Positions 9,781 to 18,716 of a stretch of DNA of 64,000 nucleotides are shown in pieces (positions within the stretch are counted from its first letter, which is position 1; every line of letters begins with the position of its first letter). Source of the DNA: Crateriforma conspicua. GTDB lineage: Bacteria; Planctomycetota; Planctomycetia; Pirellulales; Pirellulaceae. The notes beneath the pieces were generated by a model that had not been told where the DNA came from, ran no database searches, and worked only from the letters and a program-made list of their open reading frames with translations. The DNA lies in contig NZ_CP036319.1 of NCBI RefSeq assembly GCF_007752935.1, positions 6,056,501-6,120,500 of the forward strand, written 5' to 3'. Made by a program: the position numbers and the translations under genes.

Positions 9781-10731
9781 TTATCGAGCGACGACCGGAC
9801 GCAGCGTACCCGCCGGCACCGAATCACCACTGTCAGGTGTGATCATCGCTTGAATGGTTGTAACGGGAGTCTGAAGATCCAATTGATGCACCTGGCCGTT
9901 TGCCGTCGTCACCAGAATGGAACCTGGATGCATACCGCGTATTTCTTCCGACATGCCGCCGTATCCCTGGTTCCATTGCTGACGAAAATCCAAGTCGGTC
10001 GGCTGCATCCAACTTCTGGTAAAAGCATCGGGCTGCACCTCCGCGACCAACAACGTGGATGCACGGCCATCGGTGATATCTTTCGGCGAAATCGACTGAC
10101 CGGGCGCAAAGACCGTTCGCGGTCCTAGAAAAACCTGATAGGGCGTTGTTCCCGGCAACCCTTCATTCCTTGGATGGCTGTAAACGTCGGGCACCACATT
10201 CGTCCACTGCCGGTTGGCCGCGTTGTCCCAGGGCAGGTCGAGCTGTATGGATTCGTATCGCTCATTTTCGCCGAGATAAGGCAATATCAAGACTCTCCAT
10301 GAATGCAGTGGAGCCCCCGACGGACCGACCGTGTAGGCCGGCGGATAACGCCCATAGTCATTGGCATAAGCATTCAAAGCTTTTGCAATCTGCTTTAGGT
10401 TGGAAGTCGACACCGCGCGGCTTTGTGCCGTCTGGATGGTCGAAACGGCTCCACCACCAAATCTCACCACCGCCACCAGCATGGCGACCAGGCAACCCAG
10501 GAAGACCAGCCCCGCGGTAAAGATGGCAAGCGGCTTGCGGGCAATGGTGCTTCGCCACCGGAACGTGTCGTTGGCGTTTGCAGTTGATCGAAGTGACGAT
10601 GCGTCAGGGCTATCAAAATCGGGAATCGTGATTGGTCGTCCACATGTCACACATGCCCCCTGCGCACCGCTAAATTTCCGATCAACTTCGGTTCGCGTCC
10701 CACAGTGCGGACAGGTGAAAAGGAATTCCAT
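9781..10731 (-). CDS. DUF1559 protein with N-terminal zinc ribbon
   Basis: A 316-residue planctomycete-type protein. The N-terminus carries two Cys pairs (CPHC at 7-10 and CVTC at 27-30), a likely zinc ribbon facing the cytoplasm. A membrane helix follows at about 67-89, then a DUF1559-like exported domain (SNLKQIAKALNAYANDYGRYPPA, later HSWRVLILPYLGE and a C-terminal MHPGSILVTTANGQ). Unlike the usual DUF1559 proteins it lacks a prepilin cleavage motif. The function of the family is unknown. It is divergent from dtd. Confidence 0.75.
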   Translation of the reverse strand: MEFLFTCPHCGTRTEVDRKFSGAQGACVTCGRPITIPDFDSPDASSLRSTANANDTFRWRSTIARKPLAIFTAGLVFLGCLVAMLVAVVRFGGGAVSTIQTAQSRAVSTSNLKQIAKALNAYANDYGRYPPAYTVGPSGAPLHSWRVLILPYLGENERYESIQLDLPWDNAANRQWTNVVPDVYSHPRNEGLPGTTPYQVFLGPRTVFAPGQSISPKDITDGRASTLLVAEVQPDAFTRSWMQPTDLDFRQQWNQGYGGMSEEIRGMHPGSILVTTANGQVHQLDLQTPVTTIQAMITPDSGDSVPAGTLRPVVAR

Positions 10732-11004
10732 GGACGATGCGGATCAAAGAATCAGGCGGCTTGCGGTCAGTTTGTATCGACGGTCCATTGTAAAACAGGC
10801 GGGGCATCTGGATCAGATCCATGGCCCAAACAGCCTGCGATTCAGCCCGGCAATCCATCGATGACATTTTGGCTGCGGACGCAGTCCCCCAGTGTCATCT
10901 TTCCCCGGGGTCGTCGAAGACGGTTGGAGGGGTTTGTCCGCGATGAATGTCGCCGCAAACCCAACGAACGTGATCGCCCTTTTTGGTCATTTGGAAACGG
11001 AAAC

Positions 11005-11445
11005 ATGCGTCTGGTTATCCAGCGAGTCACCGAAGCGACGGTGTCTGTCGACGGAAAGATCGTGGGACGCTGCGGCCCAGGCCTGATGATACTTGTCGGG
11101 GTGGGGCAGGGGGACCAAGCGGAACACGCCGAGTGGCTGGCCAAAAAATGCGCCGAACTTCGCATCTTTGATGATGGCGACGGCAAGATGAATCAATCGA
11201 TCCTGGATATCGGCGGATCGGCGTTGGCGATCAGTCAGTTCACCTTGCTGGGGGATTGTCGAAAAGGTCGTCGCCCAGGATTTACCGACGCAGCAGACCC
11301 CGCCATTGCGAATGAACTGTACCAGCATTTCGTTCACCGGTTGGTCGGGCAGGGCGTTCCGACTGAGACCGGCATCTTCGCGGCCGACATGAAAGTGGCA
11401 CTGACCAATGACGGACCGGTCACTTTCATTTTGGAGCGAGGTTGA
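11005..11445 (+). CDS. dtd: D-aminoacyl-tRNA deacylase
   Basis: Removes D-amino acids and glycine wrongly attached to tRNA. The 146-residue product matches the family length. The fold-defining motifs are present: N-terminal MRLVIQRVTEATVSVDG, the SQFTLLGDCRKGRRPGF active-site loop (the SQxTL motif) and the NDGPVTFIL C-terminal motif containing the Gly-Pro dipeptide. The same frame continues upstream to 10705, but the ATG at 11005 gives the exact family N-terminus. It is convergent with the YdjM-type gene, leaving a 20-bp gap. Confidence 0.95.
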   Translation: MRLVIQRVTEATVSVDGKIVGRCGPGLMILVGVGQGDQAEHAEWLAKKCAELRIFDDGDGKMNQSILDIGGSALAISQFTLLGDCRKGRRPGFTDAADPAIANELYQHFVHRLVGQGVPTETGIFAADMKVALTNDGPVTFILERG

Positions 11446-11465
11446 TTCTCCGATTGGTGCCAGGA

Positions 11466-12212
11466 TCATCGCCAAGGCAATCGATCGGCCCATTGCCGAA
11501 ATTCCTGCTGTGGATCGGCAATGTAGGTTTCATAGGCCGCCCCGGTTTCTTGCATGCGATTGCGTTGACGCAGACGATCCAAAATCCCGTAGTCGCCCCA
11601 CGCCAGATAAGCCAACAGAAATAGCTTGGCGTACACCGACACGTTGGCGATCCAGTTGTTGCCGAAGAATTTGAGCGCGGTTCCAAACGACTTTTTTAGT
11701 CGGAAGTGCCCGAGTCGGAAATCGATGCTCCAAATTTCGTCCAGTATCAGGTGCACCATGAAGCCCACGAAAACGGCCAACGACTTGTAAACGCGGATCC
11801 CTTCGCTGGCGCAGGGCATCGCTAGATAAGCCGAAAGTCCCGCAACCAAAGCCGCCGGAATGCTATGCCACATTCCGCGGTGGACCGTGTAGCGTTTGAA
11901 GACTTCCACGAGGATGAATCGGATCGTCACGTAAACCAGCATCGCCCCCAATGCCATCGCTTCGTTGGACAACCCCATGTCGCGAAAGCGTTCGATCATC
12001 AGGACGGGCACAATCGCCGCGGCGAACATGCTTGTTTCACGCAGCGGGATTCCCGAATCACTGTCCAGATCGGGCAGCATCCCACTGACGCTGCACAAAC
12101 CACCTGCGATGATCGCCGATTCCAGCGACATCCCCTGGGACGCCATTCCCCAATACCCATAGCCGACGCCGACCAGCGTGCTTCCGGTGATGTGGGTTTT
12201 GAAATCGGCCAC
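11466..12212 (-). CDS. YdjM/DUF457-type membrane-bound metal-dependent hydrolase
   Basis: A 248-residue membrane protein. The family metal-ligand motifs are visible: H7 in THITGS, the acidic DLDSD near 48-52, HRGMWHS near 112-118 and a following HLILDE. Several hydrophobic segments lie between them. Members are called metal-dependent hydrolases from these motifs, with YdjM of E. coli belonging to the SOS regulon, but the substrate is unknown. The C-terminal 60 residues are soluble and charged. It is transcribed divergently from the CvpA-type gene. Confidence 0.75.
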   Translation of the reverse strand: MADFKTHITGSTLVGVGYGYWGMASQGMSLESAIIAGGLCSVSGMLPDLDSDSGIPLRETSMFAAAIVPVLMIERFRDMGLSNEAMALGAMLVYVTIRFILVEVFKRYTVHRGMWHSIPAALVAGLSAYLAMPCASEGIRVYKSLAVFVGFMVHLILDEIWSIDFRLGHFRLKKSFGTALKFFGNNWIANVSVYAKLFLLAYLAWGDYGILDRLRQRNRMQETGAAYETYIADPQQEFRQWADRLPWR

Positions 12213-12559
12213 GACGCGTCGGGTTTCAATGCAGGGGTGAAGGTTGGAATCGACGGAGCAGGGCGGTCCGCGGTGTGTCGCACCGGGGCATCATTGCGTC
12301 GCCCTTGCCCCGGGCAACACGCCGGTCAGTTTGGCGATCGCTGGATTCCCATCACCAACAACAGCCATGCGGAGTTCCCCGCGTCTTACATAGCCAGTAT
12401 TCACCGCCGAATGCCACCGCGATTGGTCTTCAGATGCCTCCGGTCGATCGCGTATAAGAAAGTCGCTTGCCAGAGGCCAACGTCGCGGCGTCATGGAACA
12501 CCGAAGTCGTGTTTCATTTTTTGCTAGCAAAACGCCCTGCTCCCAAACTCGTTCGCGGA
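12213..12559. other. divergent intergenic region
   Basis: 347 bp between the divergently transcribed YdjM-type and CvpA-type genes. It must hold promoters for both. No RNA gene, clear promoter boxes or long repeat were recognised. The CvpA frame stays open back to 12467 without features of a protein N-terminus. Confidence 0.5.
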
Positions 12560-13594
12560 ATGGACAATTACGACATCCTGATGCTGGTCGTCTTGGTCGG
12601 GGCCACGTTGTTCGGCGCGATCAAAGGCTTTGCGTGGCAGCTGGCTTCGATCGCATCGATCGTCGTCAGCTACATCGTCGCGTACCAGTTTCGCGAACCC
12701 TTTAGCGAATCCATCAAAGCCGATCCGCCGTGGAATCGGTTCCTTGCGATGCTGATTTTGTACGTGGGTACGTCGCTAGTGATCTGGATGTTGTTCCGGA
12801 TGATCAGCCGGACGATCGACCGCATGCGGCTGAAAGAATTTGACCGGCAAATCGGTGCCATGTTCGGTCTGTTGAAAGGTGCCTTGTACTGCACGCTGAT
12901 TACGCTGTTCGCGGTCACGCTGTTGGGCCCGGGCCTCCGGGAGTCCATCGTCGCAAGCCACAGCGGTCGCTACATCGCTCGCGTCTTGGACAAGAGTCAA
13001 GCGATCATCCCACCGGAATTGCACGAAATCGTTCAGCCGGTTTTGGACAAATTCGACCAGCAGTTCCAACAGGCACAACCCAATCCATCCCAACCATGGT
13101 CGGCACCGTGGTCGAGTAACTCGGCAGAAAACAATCCCGCGACGCAGAACTGGAATTCCGGATTCGCATCGGGTTCGGGATCTTCGCCCGGCGGCGTACC
13201 GGCGATCCCCGCATCGGCATCATCGTGGTCCGGTGGCCAATCCAATGCGACGCCGATCAACCAGTTCATTCAACAAGGATTCGATCAGGCACGTCAGCAA
13301 GTCGACGCTTGGGGACGCCAAATTGACCAATCACAAGACGCCTATCGACAAGCCGGAAACGCGTATCAAGACGTCCGCCAATCGGCATCGCAGACGTATC
13401 AAAACGCACAGCGTGCGTACCAAAATTTTCAGCCGTCTTCTTCGTTCAACCAAGGCCAAACCGGCAACGGTTCGGCTTACGGAACGAACGGTTCTTCGCA
13501 TGGCGGATCGAATCCCGGCGGCGCATCATCGCCGCAAAACGGCGGATGGAATGACGGGGGACCGAACAACGCCGTGCCGCCGTGGCAACGCTAG
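12560..13594 (+). CDS. CvpA-family membrane protein with a long low-complexity tail
   Basis: A 344-residue protein. The first 170 residues form a CvpA domain with about four membrane helices, beginning MDNYDILMLVVLVGATLFGAI, including a KGALYCTLITLFAVTLLGPG helix. In E. coli CvpA is linked to colicin V export and envelope homeostasis. The remainder is rich in Gln, Asn, Ser, Gly and Pro, with a repetitive QAYQNxxQxYQN-like section around 260-310, and is probably disordered. The start at ATG 12560 was chosen because the domain starts there; an upstream in-frame ATG-equivalent at 12467 would add 31 residues of no family character. Confidence 0.75.
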   Translation: MDNYDILMLVVLVGATLFGAIKGFAWQLASIASIVVSYIVAYQFREPFSESIKADPPWNRFLAMLILYVGTSLVIWMLFRMISRTIDRMRLKEFDRQIGAMFGLLKGALYCTLITLFAVTLLGPGLRESIVASHSGRYIARVLDKSQAIIPPELHEIVQPVLDKFDQQFQQAQPNPSQPWSAPWSSNSAENNPATQNWNSGFASGSGSSPGGVPAIPASASSWSGGQSNATPINQFIQQGFDQARQQVDAWGRQIDQSQDAYRQAGNAYQDVRQSASQTYQNAQRAYQNFQPSSSFNQGQTGNGSAYGTNGSSHGGSNPGGASSPQNGGWNDGGPNNAVPPWQR

Positions 13595-13819
13595 CGGGGC
13601 ATGCATCGCCGAGGGTCCAGTGTGAGGAACCCGCGGATCGGCGAATCGCCTGAAACACGGGGAAAACCGCACCTCGAATACAACATAAGGGGCATTATCG
13701 GACGTTGCGGAGCGGTTAAAATTCGCCCCGCTTTCAGGCCGCATCAGCGTCAACGCCTGGGATCGACCAGCCGACTGATGGCTGGCCATGCACGCCCAAG
13801 ACAACGACAACGCAGACCA

Positions 13820-14791
13820 TCAAGCGGTCGCCGCAATCTCATCAAAGATGCCCATCGCGCGGAACTTCTCGTACCGCTGTTCGATCAACTGATCGACCGG
13901 AACGGATTCCAATTCCGACAACTTGCGAGACAGATAGGTCTTCAGCCGCGACGCCATTTGGTGGTGGTCACGATGGGCACCGCCAAGCGGTTCTTCGATG
14001 ACATCGTCGACGACGCCCAGGCGAACCAAATCGCTGCTGGTGAACCGCAGCGCGTTGGCGGCTTTGGGCGCGTGTTCGTGACTTTTCCACAAAATGCCCG
14101 CACAACCCTCGGGGCTGATCACGCTGTAGTAAGCATGCTGCAAAACGGCGACACGGTCACCGACGCCGATCCCCAGGGCGCCGCCACTGCCGCCTTCGCC
14201 GATGACGATGCAGATGACCGGCGTTTTCAACCGACTCATCATGAACATGCTTTCGGCAATCACTTGAGCTTGCCCACGTTCTTCGGCACCGACGCCGGGA
14301 TAGGCACCGGGCGTGTCGATGAAACAGATCAGCGGCAAGCGGTACTTTTCGGCCAGCCGCATTTTGACCATGGCTTTTCGATAGCCTTCGGGGTGGGCAC
14401 ATCCGAAATGACAGGCGGCACGTTCCTTGTACGTGCGGCCTTTCTGGTGACCGAGGACCATGACCTTGAATCGATCCAGCTTCGCGAATCCGCTTAACAT
14501 CGCACGGTCATCACCGAAGTGTTTGTCGCCGTGCAATTCAACGAACTCGTCGAACGCCAGGGTCAAATAGTCGCGTGTGTAAGGACGGTTCTTGTGCCGT
14601 GCGATCTGGACGGTCTGCCATGCATCCAGCGAACCGTAGACTTCCTTCAAGCGATGGACCAATTCCAATCGCAATTGACGCAACTGGTCATCATCGGCAC
14701 CGGTCCGATCGGTGGCGCGTTCGATCGCAGCGATCCGTTCTTCCAGATCGTTGATCTCTTGTTCAAATTCCAAACCGGGGCCGGCGCTCAT
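13820..14791 (-). CDS. accA: acetyl-CoA carboxylase carboxyltransferase subunit alpha
   Basis: Alpha subunit of the carboxyltransferase that moves CO2 from carboxybiotin to acetyl-CoA, the committed step of fatty-acid synthesis. The 323-residue length fits. The crotonase-type core is clear (CFIDTPGAYPGVGAEERGQ, then GEGGSGGALGIGVGDRV and YSVISPEGCAGILWK). Its ATG overlaps the stop of the upstream kinase in an ATGA arrangement, so translation is coupled. The partner accD is not in the window. Confidence 0.95.
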   Translation of the reverse strand: MSAGPGLEFEQEINDLEERIAAIERATDRTGADDDQLRQLRLELVHRLKEVYGSLDAWQTVQIARHKNRPYTRDYLTLAFDEFVELHGDKHFGDDRAMLSGFAKLDRFKVMVLGHQKGRTYKERAACHFGCAHPEGYRKAMVKMRLAEKYRLPLICFIDTPGAYPGVGAEERGQAQVIAESMFMMSRLKTPVICIVIGEGGSGGALGIGVGDRVAVLQHAYYSVISPEGCAGILWKSHEHAPKAANALRFTSSDLVRLGVVDDVIEEPLGGAHRDHHQMASRLKTYLSRKLSELESVPVDQLIEQRYEKFRAMGIFDEIAATA

Positions 14792-15732
14792 TCTTCATCA
14801 CCTTCGTTCTTTGGCTTGCCTTTGATCAACAAGTCTTCGCTGCCGCGGATTCCCGGCATGTCGTCAAAGACGCTGATTTCAGGTGGCTTGGGACGTTTCT
14901 TGAAGATCTGCAGTGATCGAAAGATCTTCAAGAACTCCCACATGGATTCGGGTCGTAGATCGGGTTTCTTGGCCATCATCTTCTTGACCAACTCCGCAAA
15001 CTCTTTGGTCACGTTGTTGTTCTGCGCGACGGCACTCGGGATGGACGCGTTGAGGTGTTTGCTGAGCAAGTCGTTCGGCGTCTGGCCGGTGTACGGCGGC
15101 TTTCCCGTTACCGCTTCGTACAACACACAGCCGAAGGAATAGACGTCGCTGCGTTCGTCACAGATCTTGCCGCGGATCTGTTCCGGCGACATGTAACTGC
15201 GAGTGCCCTGCACTGTCCCGCCGCTGCGATGAAACAACTTGCCGATGCCGGACTTCTTTTGCTCGGCGATCGTGAAGTCGATCAGCTTGGTGACGCCTTC
15301 GCGACTGACCAGATAATTGTCCGGCTTGATATCGCGATGAATCCAATTCTTGGTGTGCATGTAATACAGGCCTTCGGCGGCCTGCATGATGATCTTGTCC
15401 AACATGAACGCCAGAGACTCTGGCCCGCGTCGCAGAGCCTGCTTCATGTTCAATTCGCTGAACAATTCCATGACCAGAAACGGCACCCCGTTTTCGACAC
15501 GGTGTTCGTACATTTTGACGATGCGATCGCTGCTGAGATCTTTGGCGACGTTGAATTCGTGCTTCAGCGCGGCGATCTCCCCTTTGTTCTCCCGCATGCT
15601 GCGTTTCAAAATTTTCAACGCATACCGCTTGTGGTCATGCTCCTCGATGGCTTCCCAAACTTCGCTGGTACTGCCCGCCCGGATCAGTCGTGCCAGGCGA
15701 TAGGGGCCCAGGAAGTCGCGAGTTTTTGACAT
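14788..15732 (-). CDS. serine/threonine protein kinase (Hanks type), coupled to accA
   Basis: A 314-residue cytoplasmic kinase with no membrane helix. Visible residues: Lys40 (ALKIL), catalytic HRDIKPDN with Asp134, Lys136 and Asn139, and SYMSPEQIRG plus DVYSFGCVLYE in the C-lobe. Two deviations stand out: the glycine-rich loop is degenerate (IRAGSTSEVWEA) and the DFG motif reads DFT (152-154), keeping the metal-binding Asp. It is probably active, since all catalytic acids and lysines remain. The 4-bp overlap with accA suggests the kinase and carboxyltransferase are made together, perhaps so that one regulates the other; that is inference. Confidence 0.88.
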   Translation of the reverse strand: MSKTRDFLGPYRLARLIRAGSTSEVWEAIEEHDHKRYALKILKRSMRENKGEIAALKHEFNVAKDLSSDRIVKMYEHRVENGVPFLVMELFSELNMKQALRRGPESLAFMLDKIIMQAAEGLYYMHTKNWIHRDIKPDNYLVSREGVTKLIDFTIAEQKKSGIGKLFHRSGGTVQGTRSYMSPEQIRGKICDERSDVYSFGCVLYEAVTGKPPYTGQTPNDLLSKHLNASIPSAVAQNNNVTKEFAELVKKMMAKKPDLRPESMWEFLKIFRSLQIFKKRPKPPEISVFDDMPGIRGSEDLLIKGKPKNEGDEE

Positions 15733-15821
15733 TCGTAATCTTTGCGGCCGATGAGGGTTAGAGAAGTTTTGCGGGCTCTCATCATAGTAGACGACCGGCA
15801 GATTGGTGTAGACCGAAAGGT

Positions 15822-15868
15822 GGCCTCAATCGTCACGAACCGCACGGCGTGCGGTTGTCGCTGAGGCC
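15822..15868. repeat. nested inverted repeat downstream of the glycosyltransferase
   Basis: An outer stem GGCCTCA/TGAGGCC (15822-15828 with 15862-15868) encloses an inner 8-bp stem AACCGCAC/GTGCGGTT with a 3-nt loop (15838-15856). It lies between the 3' end of the glycosyltransferase and the 5' end of the kinase gene, both on the minus strand. It may end argG/glycosyltransferase transcription, though no T-run follows. Confidence 0.5.
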
Positions 15869-15964
15869 TCGACGGCCTGGGAACCCCTGCCGATGGCGGC
15901 AACGCTGCGGATCGCGCGAAGCTGGCCGCCAATCACCTGGTCGATGACGCACCGCCCTGCCCTT

Positions 15965-17143
15965 TCAGGAACCGGTGTGGGCCCCCGATTCGGCCAGTAA
16001 TTCTTCGTACAGATCGCGGATCCGCCGGGTCATGGTTTCGTGCTTGAACTGATCGGTGAACCGGCTTCGTCCGGCATTTCCCATCGTTTGTCGCTGCTGC
16101 GGGTCGGCGGCTAAATCGATCAATGCGCGGGTCAATGCTTCGATATCTCCGGGGGGAACAAGAAATCCGGTCTCGCCACTGATGCAAACTTCGCGGGCCC
16201 CATCGACGTCATAAGAAACCACCGGGCGGCCCGCGATCAAAGCTTGAGGCAAAGCTCGAGCCAGGCCTTCGCGGTACGACGTGTGTGCCAGGCCGTCCAT
16301 CGCGCTCAATTGACGTGGGACGTCGGTCGGTGGAACCAATCCGGCGAACACAAAGTGCTTCGTCAGCCCGAGTTCGTCCACGCGACGCTGCAGGGAATCT
16401 TTCAAGATGCCATCTCCGACCAACAGGAATTTCACCCGTGCATTGGCGGCGACAACGTCCTTGGCCGATTCGATCAGGTCGGCATGGCCCTTCAAATGAA
16501 ACAGTCGAGCGATCTTGCCGATGACGATGTCTTCATCGACAAAGCCGTAGTGACGCCGCATTTCCGTGCGATGCTGATCAGCGTCGTAAAACGGCTGCAC
16601 ATTCATTCCGCTGTGAATGGTGATGAACTTTTCACGTGGCGCGACGCATGCGTCGACCATCAAATCGGTCATCGCATCGGCCACCGAGATCAACCGGTGG
16701 CAACGCTTCGCCGCCCAGCGTTCACACGCGGCGAAGAATCGTCGCGACGCGGCAGGCTGATAAGGGTGAAATGGCGCACCGTGAACGGTGTGCACAACGG
16801 CGGGCACCTTTTCCGCCCACCCCGCCCATCGTCCCAGCATGCCGCCCTTGGCACTGTGGGTGTGAACGACATCCGGTTTGTATTGCCGAATCACTTGTCG
16901 CAATTGACGGGCGGCGGTGGCGTCACGCAACGGATGAATGTTTCGTCGCAGCGAATCAATCATCCGCACCGGCAAATCGCCGGTTCGTCCCTGACTGATC
17001 AAATCGCCTTCGGGGCCCAGCGCGGGTCCGGTCACCAGCAACACGTCATCCCCATACAGCTGAACCAAGTCCAAACAGTTCAGCAACGTGTTTTCTTGCG
17101 CGCCGCCGATGATCATTCGCGTGATGACGTGCAGTACGCGCAC
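15965..17143 (-). CDS. glycosyltransferase family 4 protein (GT-B)
   Basis: A 392-residue GT-B enzyme that transfers a sugar from a nucleotide donor, probably to an envelope glycan or lipid-linked acceptor. The N-terminus VRVLHVITRMIIGGAQENT and the C-terminal donor site REGLARALPQALIAGRPVVS with the E-x7-E spacing and a GFLVPPGD tail mark GT4. GTG at 17143 was chosen: GGGAA lies 7 bp upstream and the family N-terminus begins there. The frame stays open to a TTG at 17230, overlapping argG, but that stretch is occupied by a strong inverted repeat. The acceptor is unknown. Confidence 0.85.
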   Translation of the reverse strand: MRVLHVITRMIIGGAQENTLLNCLDLVQLYGDDVLLVTGPALGPEGDLISQGRTGDLPVRMIDSLRRNIHPLRDATAARQLRQVIRQYKPDVVHTHSAKGGMLGRWAGWAEKVPAVVHTVHGAPFHPYQPAASRRFFAACERWAAKRCHRLISVADAMTDLMVDACVAPREKFITIHSGMNVQPFYDADQHRTEMRRHYGFVDEDIVIGKIARLFHLKGHADLIESAKDVVAANARVKFLLVGDGILKDSLQRRVDELGLTKHFVFAGLVPPTDVPRQLSAMDGLAHTSYREGLARALPQALIAGRPVVSYDVDGAREVCISGETGFLVPPGDIEALTRALIDLAADPQQRQTMGNAGRSRFTDQFKHETMTRRIRDLYEELLAESGAHTGS

Positions 17144-17171
17144 AAACTTTTCCCGGTTCAAAGACGACGAA

Positions 17172-17218
17172 GCGTTCAACGGGGCCCCGGTCCGCTGCCT
17201 GGGGCCTCCGTTGAACGC
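17172..17218. repeat. 17-bp-arm inverted repeat between argG and the glycosyltransferase
   Basis: The left arm at 17172-17188 (GCGTTCAACGG then GGCCCC) pairs with the right arm at 17201-17218 with a single bulged base, leaving a 12-nt loop. It starts 9 bp past the argG stop. No T-run follows on the minus strand, so it resembles an mRNA-stabilising REP-type hairpin more than a canonical terminator. Confidence 0.8.
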
Positions 17219-17226
17219 GAACACGA

Positions 17227-18441
17227 TCAATACTTTCGCGGTGTCACCGTGCCTTGAACGCGACTGGGCAGTCCTTGAATGTTCAAGAAGCCTTCGGCGT
17301 CGTCTTGGTTGTAAGATCCGCCGCCTTCCATGGTCGCGATTTCCGCGTCGTACAAGCTGTTGGGGCTGGTTCGCGAAGCCACCATGACGTTGCCTTTGTA
17401 CAACTGCAACGTGACTTCGCCGGTCGTGTGTTTTTGGGCGTCACGGATGAACGCAAACAATGCATCCATCTTTTGTGTGTACCAAAACCCGTAGTACACC
17501 ATTTCGGCGACTTCGGGCGCCATGCGATCACGCAGGTGCATCAGATCGCGATCCATCGTCAATTGCTCGATGTACATCAATGCGTCGTACAGCACGGTCA
17601 TGCCGGGCGATTCATAGACGCCGCGACTCTTCATGCCCACGAAACGGTTTTCCACCATGTCGATCCGCCCGACTCCGTTGCGACCGGCGATCGTATTCAG
17701 CGACTCGACCATCTCCAGTGCATTGACTTGTTTGCCGTTGAGCGTCGTGGGGACTCCGGCTTCGAAACCGATCGTGACTTCCTCGGGTTGATCCGGTGCT
17801 TCTTGTGGACTGACGCCCATGCCGAAATCGACAAGCTCCACACCGTTGACATCCAATTCTTCCAACTGGCCCGCTTCGTAACTGATGTGCAGCACGTTTT
17901 CGTCGCTGCTGTAGGGCTTTGCGGCGGACGCTTTGACGGGAATCTTCTTCGCGTCACAGTAGTCGATCAATTCGGTACGTCCGGGGAACAGTTCACGGAA
18001 CTCCTTGATCCGCCATGGCGCGATGATCTTGACCGTCGGGTCCAATGCTTCGGCGGCCAATTGGAACCGACATTGGTCATTGCCCTTGCCGGTGGCACCG
18101 TGGGCAAACGCCGTCGCCCCGACTTCGCGAGCGACTTCCAAACACACCTTGCTGATCAGCGGACGGGCGATGGAAGTGCCCAGCAGATAGATCTGTTCGT
18201 ACTTGGCCTGCCATGCCAGCACGGGGAAAGCGAAGTCGCGACACAGTTCTTCGCGAACGTCGATCAGCCGCGAAGATTTCGCACCACAATCGCGAGCCTT
18301 CTGCATGATCGCGTCGCGGTCCTCGCAGGGTTGGCCCAGGTCGACATAGACCGCATGCACTTCATAGCCCTGGTCTTGCAACCAACCGAGAATGACCGAA
18401 GTGTCGAGGCCGCCGGAATAGGCGAGGACGCAGCTTTTCAT
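17227..18441 (-). CDS. argG: argininosuccinate synthase
   Basis: Joins citrulline and aspartate with ATP cleavage to give argininosuccinate, the penultimate step of arginine synthesis. The 404-residue length is standard. The N-type ATP-pyrophosphatase P-loop is at residues 8-14 (YSGGLDTS), followed by FAHGATGKGNDQCRFQ and the DMVENRFVGMKSRGVYE substrate segment. No other arginine genes lie close by. A glycosyltransferase follows on the same strand past a strong hairpin. Confidence 0.96.
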   Translation of the reverse strand: MKSCVLAYSGGLDTSVILGWLQDQGYEVHAVYVDLGQPCEDRDAIMQKARDCGAKSSRLIDVREELCRDFAFPVLAWQAKYEQIYLLGTSIARPLISKVCLEVAREVGATAFAHGATGKGNDQCRFQLAAEALDPTVKIIAPWRIKEFRELFPGRTELIDYCDAKKIPVKASAAKPYSSDENVLHISYEAGQLEELDVNGVELVDFGMGVSPQEAPDQPEEVTIGFEAGVPTTLNGKQVNALEMVESLNTIAGRNGVGRIDMVENRFVGMKSRGVYESPGMTVLYDALMYIEQLTMDRDLMHLRDRMAPEVAEMVYYGFWYTQKMDALFAFIRDAQKHTTGEVTLQLYKGNVMVASRTSPNSLYDAEIATMEGGGSYNQDDAEGFLNIQGLPSRVQGTVTPRKY

Positions 18442-18716
18442 GGATCGTTATTCTGTTGAGAAAATTTGTGACGAATTTGACGATATTGGAAAATCGAATC
18501 GTTCCGCTGGCAACCGCCCCTCCGGCGGCCTTTGTCGACCGATAGATTCGATACCGCGTCGGTCCGTGCCGATGTCGATCGATGACCGGTCTTGCGACCG
18601 GCCACGGTTTCCATTTCCGCGTCCACCCGTCACCCGCCTCCTGGTATCCGATCGGTGCCACGGGTCGGCCCCGCACCCTGCCCTGCCCTCGTTTCATCGC
18701 CAAAGCGACCGTGATT

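Noticed and set aside
13601-14497. A 298-codon plus-strand frame over accA
   Set aside because: Antisense to clear AccA motifs; no features of its own.
16244-17257. A 337-codon plus-strand frame over the glycosyltransferase
   Set aside because: Shadow of the GT4 gene; composition is that of an antisense frame.
17254-18459. A 401-codon open frame antisense to argG
   Set aside because: It mirrors a conserved argG gene codon for codon, has no family motif and is explained by G+C-rich third positions.
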